DNA from: Diaminobutyricimonas aerilata
Lineage (GTDB): Bacteria; Actinomycetota; Actinomycetes; Actinomycetales; Microbacteriaceae
Direction: 5' to 3'
Assembly (NCBI RefSeq): GCF_002797715.1
Contig: NZ_PGFF01000001.1
Location: 620,001-684,000 of the forward strand
Length of the DNA: 64,000 bases
The notes under the pieces are model-generated. The model did no database searches, was not told where the DNA came from, and saw nothing but the letters and a program-made list of their open reading frames with translations. Shown here piece by piece: positions 1 through 8,623 of the stretch (positions are counted from its first letter, which is position 1; each line of letters opens with the position of its first letter). The position numbers were made by a program, and so were the translations under genes.

Positions 1-366
1 ATCTCGCTGCTCGACGCGGGGGGCGCCGGCACCTTCCACGGGTTCGACGCGCAGGTCAACGATGCGGCGTTGGGGGCTCGCACCTCGATCCGCACGTGGG
101 CCGACCCGACCGGGCTCGGCTACCAGTCGACGGCACGCTGGGGTGTGGCCCGGCTGGTCGAGGCGATCGACGCGCCGGGCGGAGGCGCGGGCCCCGGAGC
201 CGGGTCCGGCGGTGACGGATCCGGAACGGGCACCGGCGGCGCCGGTCGGGGTGACGGTCTCGCGTCGACCGGCGCGGACGCCGGGGCGCTCGCGCTCGCC
301 GCAGCGGCCCTGCTGCTCGCCGGGCTCGGGGTGCGCGCGGCGCGGCGACGGGTGGTGCGCGACTAG
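1..366 (+). CDS. C-terminal end of a sortase-anchored surface protein (5' end outside window)
   Basis: The reading frame is open from the first base, so only the last 121 residues are present. The visible part ends with a Gly/Ser/Thr-rich linker (about residues 60-85 of the fragment), an LASTG motif, a hydrophobic Ala/Leu segment and an Arg-rich tail (RAARRR). This is the LPxTG-like cell-wall sorting signal common in actinobacteria, so the protein is probably linked to peptidoglycan by a sortase. The segment before the linker (from TFHGFDAQVN to LVEAIDAP) looks like the end of a globular, perhaps enzymatic, domain that I do not recognise. Its stop codon overlaps the stop of the converging ROK gene by two bases. 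Confidence 0.75.
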   Translation: MSLLDAGGAGTFHGFDAQVNDAALGARTSIRTWADPTGLGYQSTARWGVARLVEAIDAPGGGAGPGAGSGGDGSGTGTGGAGRGDGLASTGADAGALALAAAALLLAGLGVRAARRRVVRD

Positions 367-1553
367 AGCGAGGCGGCGGGGTCGCCGAGCACGCCCGCGA
401 AGGCGAGCTCGGCGGCCCCGATCGACAGGATGTCGCCGCCCAGCTCGGCCCGCGCGATGCGCACGCCCTCACGGGCGGCGGCGAGGGGCTGGCGGGCGAG
501 CTGGTCGTCGAGCTGCTCCGGGGCGACCGCGTAGAGAGCGGAGAGGAATCCGCCGAGCACGATCAGTCGCGGGTTGAGGGTGTTCACGGCGTTGCGCAGC
601 GCGACGGCGAGGGCGTCGAGCTGGCGCTCGACCTCGGCGCGCACCGCGGGGTCGTCGGATGCGGCGAGGGCTCCCTCGAGGTCGCCGGCCTCGGCGTCGG
701 TGAGGCCGGTGAGTTCGAGCAGGGGAGCGCGTCGCACCTCGGTCTCGAGGCAGCCCGAGGCGCCGCAGTGGCAGCGGATGCCCGCGCTGTTGACGAGCGT
801 GTGGCCGAGTTCGCCGGCGTATCCGGCGGCGCCGAGGAGGGGCGCGCCGCCGGAGATGATGCCGCCGCCGATGCCGCTCGCGCCGCCGTTGAGGTACACG
901 ACATCGGGTTCGCCGCGTCCCGCGCCGAACGTGCTCTCGGCGAGCACGCCGAGCGTCGCGTCGTTCGCGGCGGCCACGGGCAGTCCGATGCGTTCGGAGA
1001 GCAGGGCGGTGAAGGGTTCGTCGACCCAGCCGAAGTGGGGTGCGAGGCGCACGAGCCCGTCGTCGGCGCGCACGAGGCCGGGCACGGCGACGCCGACTCC
1101 GATGTTGCGGTGCTGCGCGGCGAACGGGCGCCAGATCCGCTCGATCGCCGTCGCGGTGAGCGCGACGGCGTCCTGGGCGGAGGTGGTGGCGCTCGCCGGC
1201 ACCCGCGTGCGGGCGAGCACCCGTGCGCCGAGGCCGACCACCGCAACGGAGATCGCGTCGATCTCCGGGTTGACCGCGATCCCCAGCACGGTGTCGGTCG
1301 TCGTGACGACCGGGCTCGGCCGGCCGACCCGGGTGCGGGACTCCGGTTCGGACTCCGCGACGAGACCGAGGGACGCGAGCTCGCCCACGAGGGCTGCGAT
1401 CGTCGAACGGTTGAGGCCGGTGAGGGCGGTCAACTCCGACCGCGATCGGCCGCTCGTGCGGTTGCGATGCACGAGCCGCAGCACGCTTGCGAGATTCTCG
1501 CGACGCACGGACTCGTTGCCGAGACCGCGGACGGAGGGGCTGGGTGCGGTCAC
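363..1553 (-). CDS. ROK-family transcriptional regulator
   Basis: A 396-residue protein with an N-terminal winged helix-turn-helix (about residues 15-60, RSELTALTGLNRSTIAALV) followed by a ROK sugar-kinase-like domain. The ROK zinc site is visible as CHCGASGCLE, preceded by GELGHT. Such proteins are sugar-responsive repressors or, less often, kinases; the HTH makes regulation the likely role. It is divergent from the first sugar ABC operon, so it probably controls that operon. The GTG start at 1553 was chosen because a -10 hexamer (TACAGT, 1560-1565 on the minus strand) sits 6 nt upstream, which suggests a leaderless transcript, and because the HTH begins soon after. An upstream ATG at 1694 would add a non-homologous-looking extension crossing the operon promoter. 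Confidence 0.9.
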   Translation of the reverse strand: MTAPSPSVRGLGNESVRRENLASVLRLVHRNRTSGRSRSELTALTGLNRSTIAALVGELASLGLVAESEPESRTRVGRPSPVVTTTDTVLGIAVNPEIDAISVAVVGLGARVLARTRVPASATTSAQDAVALTATAIERIWRPFAAQHRNIGVGVAVPGLVRADDGLVRLAPHFGWVDEPFTALLSERIGLPVAAANDATLGVLAESTFGAGRGEPDVVYLNGGASGIGGGIISGGAPLLGAAGYAGELGHTLVNSAGIRCHCGASGCLETEVRRAPLLELTGLTDAEAGDLEGALAASDDPAVRAEVERQLDALAVALRNAVNTLNPRLIVLGGFLSALYAVAPEQLDDQLARQPLAAAREGVRIARAELGGDILSIGAAELAFAGVLGDPAASL

Positions 1554-1638
1554 GGGGCCACTGTAGCGGCGCGGTCGAGGGCCGGTCGGTCCGGAGCGAA
1601 ACGTTGCGCAGCGCCGGCACACCGTGACGTGCCCGTTA

Positions 1639-1678
1639 TTTGTTGCTCTTGACTGCAAATGCACATTCTGCCTACCAT
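1639..1678 (+). promoter_or_regulatory. Promoter and putative ROK operator of the first sugar ABC operon
   Basis: A -35 TTGACT (1649-1654) and a -10 TACCAT (1673-1678) are separated by 18 bp. The -35 box lies inside TTTGTTGC-N9-CAAAT (1639-1660), whose ends form an ATTTG/CAAAT inverted repeat. The same 22-bp pattern occurs at 8518-8539 before the second operon. Binding here would block RNA polymerase, so a ROK repressor is the natural candidate. The operator role is inferred. Confidence 0.6.
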
Positions 1679-1732
1679 CGCACCACCCAATCACTTTCGA
1701 CTATGACGTCGAAACTTTCGGAAGGTTCGAAG

Positions 1733-3025
1733 ATGAACAAACGAGGCATGCGTTCACTCGCGGTGCTCGGGACCGCCGCCGCGCTCGCGGCCGGCGTCCT
1801 CACCGGTTGTGCCGGCGGAAGCGGGGGTGGCAGCGACTCGCAGGATCTGACGTTCTGGCACAACTCCACCACCGGACCCGGCAAGGCGTTCTGGGAGGAG
1901 GCCGCGGCGGCATTCGAGGCCGAGAACGAGGACGTGAAGATCACGGTCCAGTCCATCCAGAACGAGGACATGGACGGAAAGCTCCAGACTGCGCTCAACT
2001 CGGGCGACGCGCCCGACATCTTCCTCGCCCGCGGCGGCGGGAAGCTCGCCGACGTGGTGCGTGCCGGACAGGCGAAGGACCTCACCGACCTCATCTCGGA
2101 CGAGACGCGCGAGGCGGTCGGCGAGGCGACGCTCAAGGCGTTCTCGGTCGACGGCAAGGTCTACGGCATGCCCATCGCGGTGCTCCCTGGCGGCATCTAC
2201 TACAACACCGCGCTGTTCGAGCAGGCCGGCATCACCGCGCCGCCGACGACGATCGACGAGCTCGGCGAGGCGGTCGACAAGCTCAAGGCCGCCGGCATCC
2301 AGCCGATCGCCCTCGGTGGCAAGGACGCCTGGCCCGCCGCCCACTGGTACTACTTCTTCGCCCTCCGCGAGTGCTCGCCGGAGGTCATGGAGGACCTCGC
2401 CTCCGAGGTGAGCTTCGAGGACGAGTGCTGGTCGCGTGCCGGAGACGACCTCGAGGAGTTCGTCGGCACGGAGCCCTTCAACGAGGGCTTCCTCACGACC
2501 ACCGCGCAGCAGGGCGCCGGGTCCTCCGCCGGACTCATCGCGAACTCGCAGGCCGCGATGGAGCTCATGGGCGCCTGGAACCCCGGCGTGATCTCCTCGC
2601 TGACCCCCGACCAGAAGCCGCTGCCCACGCTCGCGTGGTTCCCGTTCCCGGCCGTCGAGTCGGGTGAGGGCGACCCCGCCGCCATGATGGGTGGCGTCGA
2701 CGGCTACGCCTGCCACGTGGACGCCCCGTCGTCGTGCGAGGACTTCCTGAACTTCGTGATGCAGCAGGAGTACCAGGAGAAGTACGCGCAGGCGTTCGTC
2801 ACCCTCCCGGCCAGCCAGGAGGCGCAGTCGGTCGTCACCGAGCCCGCCCTGCAGGACGTGCTCGCCGCCTACAACGAGGCGCCGTACGTGACGGTCTGGC
2901 TCGACACCCTCTTCGGGCAGAACGTCGGCAACGCGCTCAACGCGGCCGTCGTCGACCTGCTCGCGGGCAAGGGCGGCTCGACGGAGATCATCGAGGCCGT
3001 CAACTCCGCCGTGAAGAAGGGCTGA
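1733..3025 (+). CDS. Sugar ABC transporter substrate-binding lipoprotein
   Basis: A 430-residue extracellular solute-binding protein of the carbohydrate family (CUT1 type). The signal peptide ends in a lipobox (VLTGC, Cys about residue 25), so the mature protein is a membrane-anchored lipoprotein. The mature domain starts with LTFWHNSTTGPG and contains the usual SGDAPDIFL element. It should capture an oligosaccharide and hand it to the two permeases that follow 14 bp downstream. The ATG at 1733 was chosen for the GGAAGG ribosome-binding site about 8 nt upstream and for the basic signal-peptide start MNKRGMR; the in-frame ATG at 1703 is a less likely alternative. Together with GH3 and GH31 enzymes in the locus, a beta- or alpha-linked xylosyl/glucosyl oligosaccharide is a reasonable substrate guess. 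Confidence 0.9.
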   Translation: MNKRGMRSLAVLGTAAALAAGVLTGCAGGSGGGSDSQDLTFWHNSTTGPGKAFWEEAAAAFEAENEDVKITVQSIQNEDMDGKLQTALNSGDAPDIFLARGGGKLADVVRAGQAKDLTDLISDETREAVGEATLKAFSVDGKVYGMPIAVLPGGIYYNTALFEQAGITAPPTTIDELGEAVDKLKAAGIQPIALGGKDAWPAAHWYYFFALRECSPEVMEDLASEVSFEDECWSRAGDDLEEFVGTEPFNEGFLTTTAQQGAGSSAGLIANSQAAMELMGAWNPGVISSLTPDQKPLPTLAWFPFPAVESGEGDPAAMMGGVDGYACHVDAPSSCEDFLNFVMQQEYQEKYAQAFVTLPASQEAQSVVTEPALQDVLAAYNEAPYVTVWLDTLFGQNVGNALNAAVVDLLAGKGGSTEIIEAVNSAVKKG

Positions 3026-3039
3026 GGCGACTCCTTCTC

Positions 3040-4047
3040 ATGAGCGCTCGAACCAGCTCCCCGATTCTGGAGCGATCGGATTCGGCCGCAGCGCGAGCCG
3101 GGGGCGGCGACACGTCGTCCCCGGCTCGGCGCAAGCGCCCCGTCGACTGGGGACGCACGGCCGAGATCGCTCTGCTCGTCGGCCCCGCCCTGCTCGTCTT
3201 CCTCGCCTTCGTGATCTTCCCGATCGTGATGGCGGCCTACTACGGCTTCTACCGCTGGCAGGGGTTCGGCGTGCCGACCGACTTCGTCGGTCTGCAGAAC
3301 TACCTCACGATCCTGCAGGACCCGTCGTTCCATGACGCCTTGAGGCACAACGCGATCATCGTCGTCATGTCCCTCGTGCTGCAGGGACCGGCGGCCCTGC
3401 TCGTCGCCCTGCTGCTCAACCGACGGATGCGCGGTCAGTCGGTCATCCGGGTGCTCATCTTCGTGCCCTACGTCATCTCCGAAGTCGTGGTCGGCACCGG
3501 CTGGAGCCTGCTGCTGCAGAGCCGCGGTGCGGTCAACGGCATGCTCGAGAAGCTCGGGCTCGGCGCGCTGCAGCAGGACTGGCTCTCCGACCCGAACATC
3601 GCCATGTGGACCCTGCTCGGCATCATCACGTGGAAGTACGTCGGCTTCGCCGTCATCCTCTTCCTCGCGGGTATGCAGGGCATCCCGCAGGAACTGACCG
3701 AGGCGGCGCAGATCGACGGCGCGTCGTACTGGCAGATCCAGCGCCGCATCACCCTGCCGCTGCTCGGCCCGACGCTGCGCATCTGGGCGTTCCTGTCGAT
3801 CATCGGATCGCTGCAGCTGTTCGACCTCGTCTACATCATCTGGGGCCAGTACGTCGCCGCGACCGCGGGCACCTCGACGATGGCGACCTACATGGTCGTC
3901 AACGGCCGCAACGCCGCGAGCTACGGCTACGGCAACGCCGTCGCGGTCGTGCTGTTCGTCATCTCCCTGATCGTGGCGCTCGCCTATCAGCGCTTCGTGC
4001 TGCGCCGCGACACCGCGGGCGCGCTGACCGAGAGGAACTCGCGATGA
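3040..4047 (+). CDS. Sugar ABC transporter permease, MalF type
   Basis: A 335-residue integral membrane protein with about six transmembrane segments, the first at about residues 43-63 (IALLVGPALLVFLAFVIFP). The permease EAA loop is visible as ELTEAAQIDGASYWQIQRRITLPLLGP, which docks onto an ATPase subunit. It forms the channel together with the next gene. The long N-terminal cytosolic tail is Ser/Ala/Arg rich. The start at 3040 follows the binding-protein stop by 14 bp. Its stop overlaps the next start as ATGA, so the two permeases are translationally coupled. No ATPase gene is present, so a shared MsmK/UgpC-like ATPase encoded elsewhere must serve it. Confidence 0.9.
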   Translation: MSARTSSPILERSDSAAARAGGGDTSSPARRKRPVDWGRTAEIALLVGPALLVFLAFVIFPIVMAAYYGFYRWQGFGVPTDFVGLQNYLTILQDPSFHDALRHNAIIVVMSLVLQGPAALLVALLLNRRMRGQSVIRVLIFVPYVISEVVVGTGWSLLLQSRGAVNGMLEKLGLGALQQDWLSDPNIAMWTLLGIITWKYVGFAVILFLAGMQGIPQELTEAAQIDGASYWQIQRRITLPLLGPTLRIWAFLSIIGSLQLFDLVYIIWGQYVAATAGTSTMATYMVVNGRNAASYGYGNAVAVVLFVISLIVALAYQRFVLRRDTAGALTERNSR

Positions 4048-4916
4048 CCGCGTCGACCGCCGCCGCTCCGACCGCGCGTCGCGCCGGGAAGGCCGCGAAG
4101 CTGCCGTGGGGCAGCCCCGGCGTCTACATCGCCGCCGTGATCATCGTCGTGCTCATGCTCGCGCCGATCGCGTTCATCATCATCGGCGGGTTCCGCACCA
4201 ATGCGCAGATCACGGCCGATCCGTCCGGGTTCCCCACCCCGTGGGAGACCGTCAACTACCTGACCGTGCTGCAGGGGTCGACCTTCTGGGGCCAGGTGCT
4301 CAATTCGCTCATCGCGGCGGGGGTGACGACGCTCGGTGTCGTCGCGCTCGGGCTCATGGCGAGCTACGTGCTGGCGCGCTACCGCTTCCGCGGTCGTGGC
4401 GTGCTGTACGCGATCTTCGCCGCGGGCCTCATGTTCCCGATGACGGTCGCCATCACGCCGCTGTACATCATGGTGCGCAGCCTCGGCCTGATGAACTCGC
4501 TCGGCGGCGTCATCCTGCCCCAGATCGCGTTCGCCCTGCCGACGACGATCATCATCCTGGTGCCGTTCCTGCGGGCCATCCCCGACGAGATCGAGGAGGC
4601 CGCGGCGATCGACGGATGCTCGCGCCTCGGCTTCTTCTGGCGGATGGTCGTGCCGCTCGCGCTGCCCGGTGTCATCACGACGGGCATCCTCGCGTTCATC
4701 GCCAGCTGGAACGGGTACATCCTGCCGCTGTTCATCCTCAACGACGAAGCCAGCTACACGCTGCCGCTCGGGGTGCAGGCGTTCGCGTCGCAGTACTCGG
4801 TCGACACGGCCAAGGTGCTCGCGTTCACGTCGCTGTCGATGATCCCCGCGCTCATCTTCTTCAGCGTCTTCGAGCGCCGCATCGTCGGCGGTCTCACCGG
4901 GGCGGTCAAGGGATGA
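4044..4916 (+). CDS. Sugar ABC transporter permease, MalG type
   Basis: A 290-residue permease with six predicted membrane segments, beginning near residues 28-50 (VYIAAVIIVVLMLAPIAFII). The EAA loop reads EIEEAAAIDGCSRLGFFWRMVVPLALPG. It pairs with the preceding MalF-type protein. Its ATG overlaps the upstream stop (ATGA), and its own stop overlaps the start of the GH3 gene in the same way, so permeases and hydrolase are one translational unit. This overlap implies that uptake and intracellular hydrolysis of the substrate are made in step. Confidence 0.9.
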   Translation: MTASTAAAPTARRAGKAAKLPWGSPGVYIAAVIIVVLMLAPIAFIIIGGFRTNAQITADPSGFPTPWETVNYLTVLQGSTFWGQVLNSLIAAGVTTLGVVALGLMASYVLARYRFRGRGVLYAIFAAGLMFPMTVAITPLYIMVRSLGLMNSLGGVILPQIAFALPTTIIILVPFLRAIPDEIEEAAAIDGCSRLGFFWRMVVPLALPGVITTGILAFIASWNGYILPLFILNDEASYTLPLGVQAFASQYSVDTAKVLAFTSLSMIPALIFFSVFERRIVGGLTGAVKG

Positions 4917-7270
4917 CCGCCGTGGAGACGGGGGCGGACCTCGCCCCCTGGAAGGACCGCGCGCTGCCGGTCGCGGACCGGGTCGCCGCCCTGATGGCGG
5001 AGATGACCACGGCCGAGAAGGTCGCCCAGCTCTTCGGAGTGTGGGTGGGCGCCTCCGCCGACGGCGAGGACGTCGCGCCGCACCAGCACGACATGAGCGA
5101 GGAGATCGATCTCGACGCGCTCCTGCCGGCGGGGCTCGGGCAGCTCACGCGCCCGTTCGGCACCGCGCCGGTCGACCCCGCGCTCGGCGCGCTCGGGCTC
5201 GCCCGGGCGCAGGAGCGCATCGCCGCGGCGAACCGTTTCGGCATCCCCGCCCTCGCCCACGAGGAGTGCCTCGCCGGCTTCGCGACGTGGGGCGCGACCG
5301 CGTACCCCGTGCCGCTCAGCTGGGGTGCCGCCTTCGACCCCGCGCTCGCGCGCGAGCTGGGCGAGCGGATCGGCGCCGACATGCGCTCGGTCGGCATCCA
5401 CCAGGGGCTCGCCCCCGTGCTCGATGTCGTGCGCGACGCCCGCTGGGGTCGCGTCGAGGAGACGATCGGCGAGGACCCGTATCTCGTCGGCGTCACGGCG
5501 ACCGCGTACATCCAGGGCATCGAGTCGACCGGTGTCGTCGCGACGCTCAAGCACTTCGTGGGCTATTCCGCCTCCCGCGCGGGCCGCAACCTCGCGCCGG
5601 TGTCGGTGGGACCGCGCGAACTCGCGGATGTGCTGCTGCCGCCGTTCGAGATGGCGGTGCGCGAGAGCGGGGTGCGCAGCGTCATGAACGCGTACACCGA
5701 CCTCGACGGCGTGCCGACGGCCGCGGACGGGAGCCTGCTCACGGGTCTGCTGCGCGAGAGGTGGGGCTTCGACGGCACCGTCGTCGCCGACTACTTCTCG
5801 ATCGCGTTCCTGCGCGACCTGCACCACCGGGTGGAGAGCTGGACCGAGGCGGCGGAGGTCGCCCTGCGGGCCGGGATCGACGTCGAGCTGCCCACGGTCA
5901 AGACCTTCGGCGCCGAGCTCGTGCGGGCGGTCGAGGAGGGCCGGGTGGATGCGCACCTGATCGATCGGGCGCTCGAGCGGGTGCTGCGACAGAAGGCGCA
6001 GCTCGGTCTGCTCGACGAGGACTGGTCGCCGGTGCCGCCGGCGTTCGGGGAGGCGCTTCCGGACGGCGACGTGCGCGGAACGGTCGACCTCGACTCGGAG
6101 GGGAACCGGGATCTCGCACGCCGTCTCGCCGAGCGGGCCATCGTGCTGCTGCGCAACGACGGCGTGCTGCCGCTCGCGGCGCCGAAGCGGATCGCCCTGA
6201 TCGGGCCGACCGCCGAGGACCCCCTCGCCGTGCTGGGCTGCTACTCGTTCCCCGCCCACGTCGGCGTGCGGCATCCGGAGGTGCCCCTCGGCATCGAGCT
6301 GCCGACCCTGCGGGAGAGTCTCGTCGCGGAGTTCCCCGACGCCGAGTTCGTGCGGGCGGAGGGCACGAGCATCGACGGCGGCGAACGCGACGGTTTCGCC
6401 GAGGCGGTCGACGCCGCCCGCGGAGCGGACGTGGTGGTGCTCGCCCTCGGCGACCGCGCTGGACTGTTCGGCCGCGGCACGAGCGGGGAGGGCTGCGACG
6501 CCGCAACCCTCGACCTCCCGGGCGCCCAGGGTGAGCTGCTCGAGGCGGTGCTCGCCGCTGGAACGCCGACGGTCGTGACGCTGCTCGCCGGCCGGCCCTA
6601 CGCGCTGGGCTCCGCGACCACCGAGGCGGCGGCGATCGTGCAGAGCTTCTTCCCCGGCGAGGAGGGCACCCGCGCGATCGCGGGTGTGCTGAGCGGTCGC
6701 GTCAATCCGAGCGGGCGACTACCCGTCTCGGTGCCGGGCGACGCCGGCGCGCAGCCCTCGACCTACCTCGCGGCACCCCTCGCCCGACGCACGGAGGTGT
6801 CGAACATCGACCCCACCCCGGCGTACCCCTTCGGCCACGGCATCGGCTACTCCACGTTCGCGTGGGGCGACGAGGCGACCTCGTCGCCGGAGCTCGCCGT
6901 CGACGGCGAGGTGGAGGTGTCGATCCGGATCCGGAACACGAGCGATCGAGCCGGCGCCGAGGTCGTGCAGCTGTACCTGCACGACCCGGTCGCCACCGTC
7001 GTGCAGCCCGTGCGGCGACTCGTCTCGTTCGCCCGGGTCGAGCTCGACGCCGGCGAGGCGGCACGGGTCAGCTTCCGGGTGCCCGCCGATCTGCTGAGCT
7101 TCACCGGCCTGTCGGGGGAGCGGATCGTCGAGCCGGGGCGCATCGCGCTCGGCTTCGGGCGCTCGAGCGGCGACCTCGCCGCCGAGCTGCCGCTCACGGT
7201 CACCGGGGCGACGCGGGTCGTCGACCACACGCGTCGGTTGCACGCCGAGGTCGGAATCACGGCCGGATGA
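4913..7270 (+). CDS. Glycoside hydrolase family 3 enzyme (beta-glucosidase/beta-xylosidase)
   Basis: A 785-residue GH3 enzyme without a signal peptide, so it acts in the cytoplasm on imported oligosaccharides. The GH3 (alpha/beta)8 domain shows the conserved KH (residues 213-214 in LKHFVGYSASRAGRN) and the nucleophile Asp in VVADYFS (D293). The alpha/beta sandwich domain follows (RAIVLLRNDGVLPL onward, with EGCDAATLDLPG), and a fibronectin-III-like domain closes the protein (VSIRIRNTSDRAGAEVVQLYLHD). The SASRAGRN element resembles beta-xylosidases and beta-glucosidases acting on plant cell-wall sugars; the exact specificity cannot be read from sequence alone. The ATG at 4913 overlaps the permease stop. 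A hairpin at 7280-7305 follows. Confidence 0.88.
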   Translation: MTAVETGADLAPWKDRALPVADRVAALMAEMTTAEKVAQLFGVWVGASADGEDVAPHQHDMSEEIDLDALLPAGLGQLTRPFGTAPVDPALGALGLARAQERIAAANRFGIPALAHEECLAGFATWGATAYPVPLSWGAAFDPALARELGERIGADMRSVGIHQGLAPVLDVVRDARWGRVEETIGEDPYLVGVTATAYIQGIESTGVVATLKHFVGYSASRAGRNLAPVSVGPRELADVLLPPFEMAVRESGVRSVMNAYTDLDGVPTAADGSLLTGLLRERWGFDGTVVADYFSIAFLRDLHHRVESWTEAAEVALRAGIDVELPTVKTFGAELVRAVEEGRVDAHLIDRALERVLRQKAQLGLLDEDWSPVPPAFGEALPDGDVRGTVDLDSEGNRDLARRLAERAIVLLRNDGVLPLAAPKRIALIGPTAEDPLAVLGCYSFPAHVGVRHPEVPLGIELPTLRESLVAEFPDAEFVRAEGTSIDGGERDGFAEAVDAARGADVVVLALGDRAGLFGRGTSGEGCDAATLDLPGAQGELLEAVLAAGTPTVVTLLAGRPYALGSATTEAAAIVQSFFPGEEGTRAIAGVLSGRVNPSGRLPVSVPGDAGAQPSTYLAAPLARRTEVSNIDPTPAYPFGHGIGYSTFAWGDEATSSPELAVDGEVEVSIRIRNTSDRAGAEVVQLYLHDPVATVVQPVRRLVSFARVELDAGEAARVSFRVPADLLSFTGLSGERIVEPGRIALGFGRSSGDLAAELPLTVTGATRVVDHTRRLHAEVGITAG

Positions 7271-7279
7271 CGGTGCCGC

Positions 7280-7305
7280 CCGACCGGGGCTCCGGCCCCG
7301 GTCGG
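7280..7305 (+). terminator. GC-rich hairpin at the end of the first sugar operon
   Basis: An 11-bp perfect inverted repeat (CCGACCGGGGC, 7280-7290, and its complement 7295-7305) around a 4-nt loop lies just after the GH3 stop. There is no T-run, so it is either an intrinsic terminator of the U-less actinobacterial kind or an mRNA 3' stabiliser. Confidence 0.5.
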
Positions 7306-7326
7306 AGGGTGCCCTAGGCTCGCGAG

Positions 7327-8481
7327 ATGACCATCACGAGCCGGGACGACTCGTCGTGGCCCGAGCTGCATGAGGCTCAGCGCCGCGTGCTGCTCGAGGT
7401 GCTCATCCATGGCGCGCAGTCGCGCATCGAGCTCGCCGCGAAGGTCGGGCTGTCGCGCGCGAGTCTCACCCGGCTCGCTCGCGAGCTCGTGGATGCCGGG
7501 CTCGTGCTCGAGGGCGAGGTGCGCGCGAACGGCGCCCGCGGGCGCCCGCGCGAGATGCTGCACCTGCGACCGGAATCCGCGCACTTCGCGGGCGTGAAGC
7601 TCACCGGCGACGCCCTCTACGCCGTCGTCACCGATCTCTCGGCGACGGTCGTCGACCGCCGCGAGTTGCCGCTCGGATCCCGCGACGTGGGGGCCGTCGT
7701 CGACCTCATCGCCCGCGTCACAGGGGAGATGCTCGCGGCTCGCGCGCGACCCGCGGCGATCGGGGTGTGCCTCGCCGGTGACGTCGCCCGGCGCGGCGAC
7801 GAGCTCGTCGTCGAGCGGTCGGCGTTCCTCGGCTGGGACGCCGTTCCGCTCACGCGACTCGTCGCGGAGGCGACCGGTCTGCCCTCGACGGTGCGCAACG
7901 ACGTGCAGGCGCTCACCGGTGCCGAGCACTGGTTCGGGGCGGGTGTCGGGCATCGCTCGCTCGTCGTCTACGGTCTCGGCGCGGGCATCGGCTCCGGGCT
8001 CGTCGTGCGCGACGACGTCGTGGACGGCGCCCACGGCCGACCGGGTCGGGTCGGGCACGCCCGTATGCCGCGCGAGCACCCGCGCGGCAGGATCTGCGAA
8101 CTCGGGCACGACGACTGCGTGCACTCCTTCGTGACGATCCCGGCCATCGAGCACAACGCCGGCGTGCCGGCGGGGGAGTACGGGCGCGCGATCGAGGCGG
8201 CGCGCGCGGGGGACGAGCGGGCGCTGGCGGCCTTCCGTTCGGCCGCGTTCGCCCTCGGCATCGTCATCGCCGAGGCGGTCGACGCGGTCGACCCCGAGAA
8301 GGTGCTCGTGATGGGCGAGGGCGTGGACATGATGAGCCTCGCGCCGGAGGAGCTGCGGCACGCGCTCGCGGACCACCTCGAACAGGTGGACCCGACCGGG
8401 GTGCGTATCGAGCGCCCGCCGTTCGACTTCAGCCATTACGCCCGCGGTGCCGCTGTCGCGGCGATGCGCGACCTGCTCTGA
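7327..8481 (+). CDS. ROK-family transcriptional regulator
   Basis: A 384-residue ROK protein with an N-terminal winged HTH (residues 14-60, RIELAAKVGLSRASLTRLARELVDAGL) and a C-terminal ROK domain (VVYGLGAGIGSGLVV; GHARM). The cysteine cluster that binds zinc in most ROK proteins is altered: ICELGHDDC keeps only two of the usual three Cys, so zinc binding may differ. It lies between the two sugar operons in the same direction and probably regulates the second. A -10 hexamer TAGGCT (7315-7320) ends 6 nt before the ATG, so the transcript is probably leaderless, which fits the lack of a ribosome-binding site. Confidence 0.88.
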   Translation: MTITSRDDSSWPELHEAQRRVLLEVLIHGAQSRIELAAKVGLSRASLTRLARELVDAGLVLEGEVRANGARGRPREMLHLRPESAHFAGVKLTGDALYAVVTDLSATVVDRRELPLGSRDVGAVVDLIARVTGEMLAARARPAAIGVCLAGDVARRGDELVVERSAFLGWDAVPLTRLVAEATGLPSTVRNDVQALTGAEHWFGAGVGHRSLVVYGLGAGIGSGLVVRDDVVDGAHGRPGRVGHARMPREHPRGRICELGHDDCVHSFVTIPAIEHNAGVPAGEYGRAIEAARAGDERALAAFRSAAFALGIVIAEAVDAVDPEKVLVMGEGVDMMSLAPEELRHALADHLEQVDPTGVRIERPPFDFSHYARGAAVAAMRDLL

Positions 8482-8517
8482 CCCGAGCGGCATCGTCGCG
8501 AGCGTCCGCATCACGAT

Positions 8518-8560
8518 TTTGTTGCGCGACTTGACAAATTACCGGCCGGGATCGGATGCT
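8518..8560 (+). promoter_or_regulatory. Promoter and putative ROK operator of the second sugar ABC operon
   Basis: A consensus -35 TTGACA (8531-8536) is followed after 18 bp by a weak -10 GATGCT (8555-8560). It overlaps TTTGTTGC-N9-CAAAT (8518-8539), the same pattern as at 1639-1660. The shared element suggests that both operons answer to the same or closely related ROK regulators. Confidence 0.6.
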
Positions 8561-8623
8561 GTATCCGCAACCCGCGGGCACCCGGCTTCCCCCACCGCCC
8601 GACAACCATCAAAGGAGATATCC

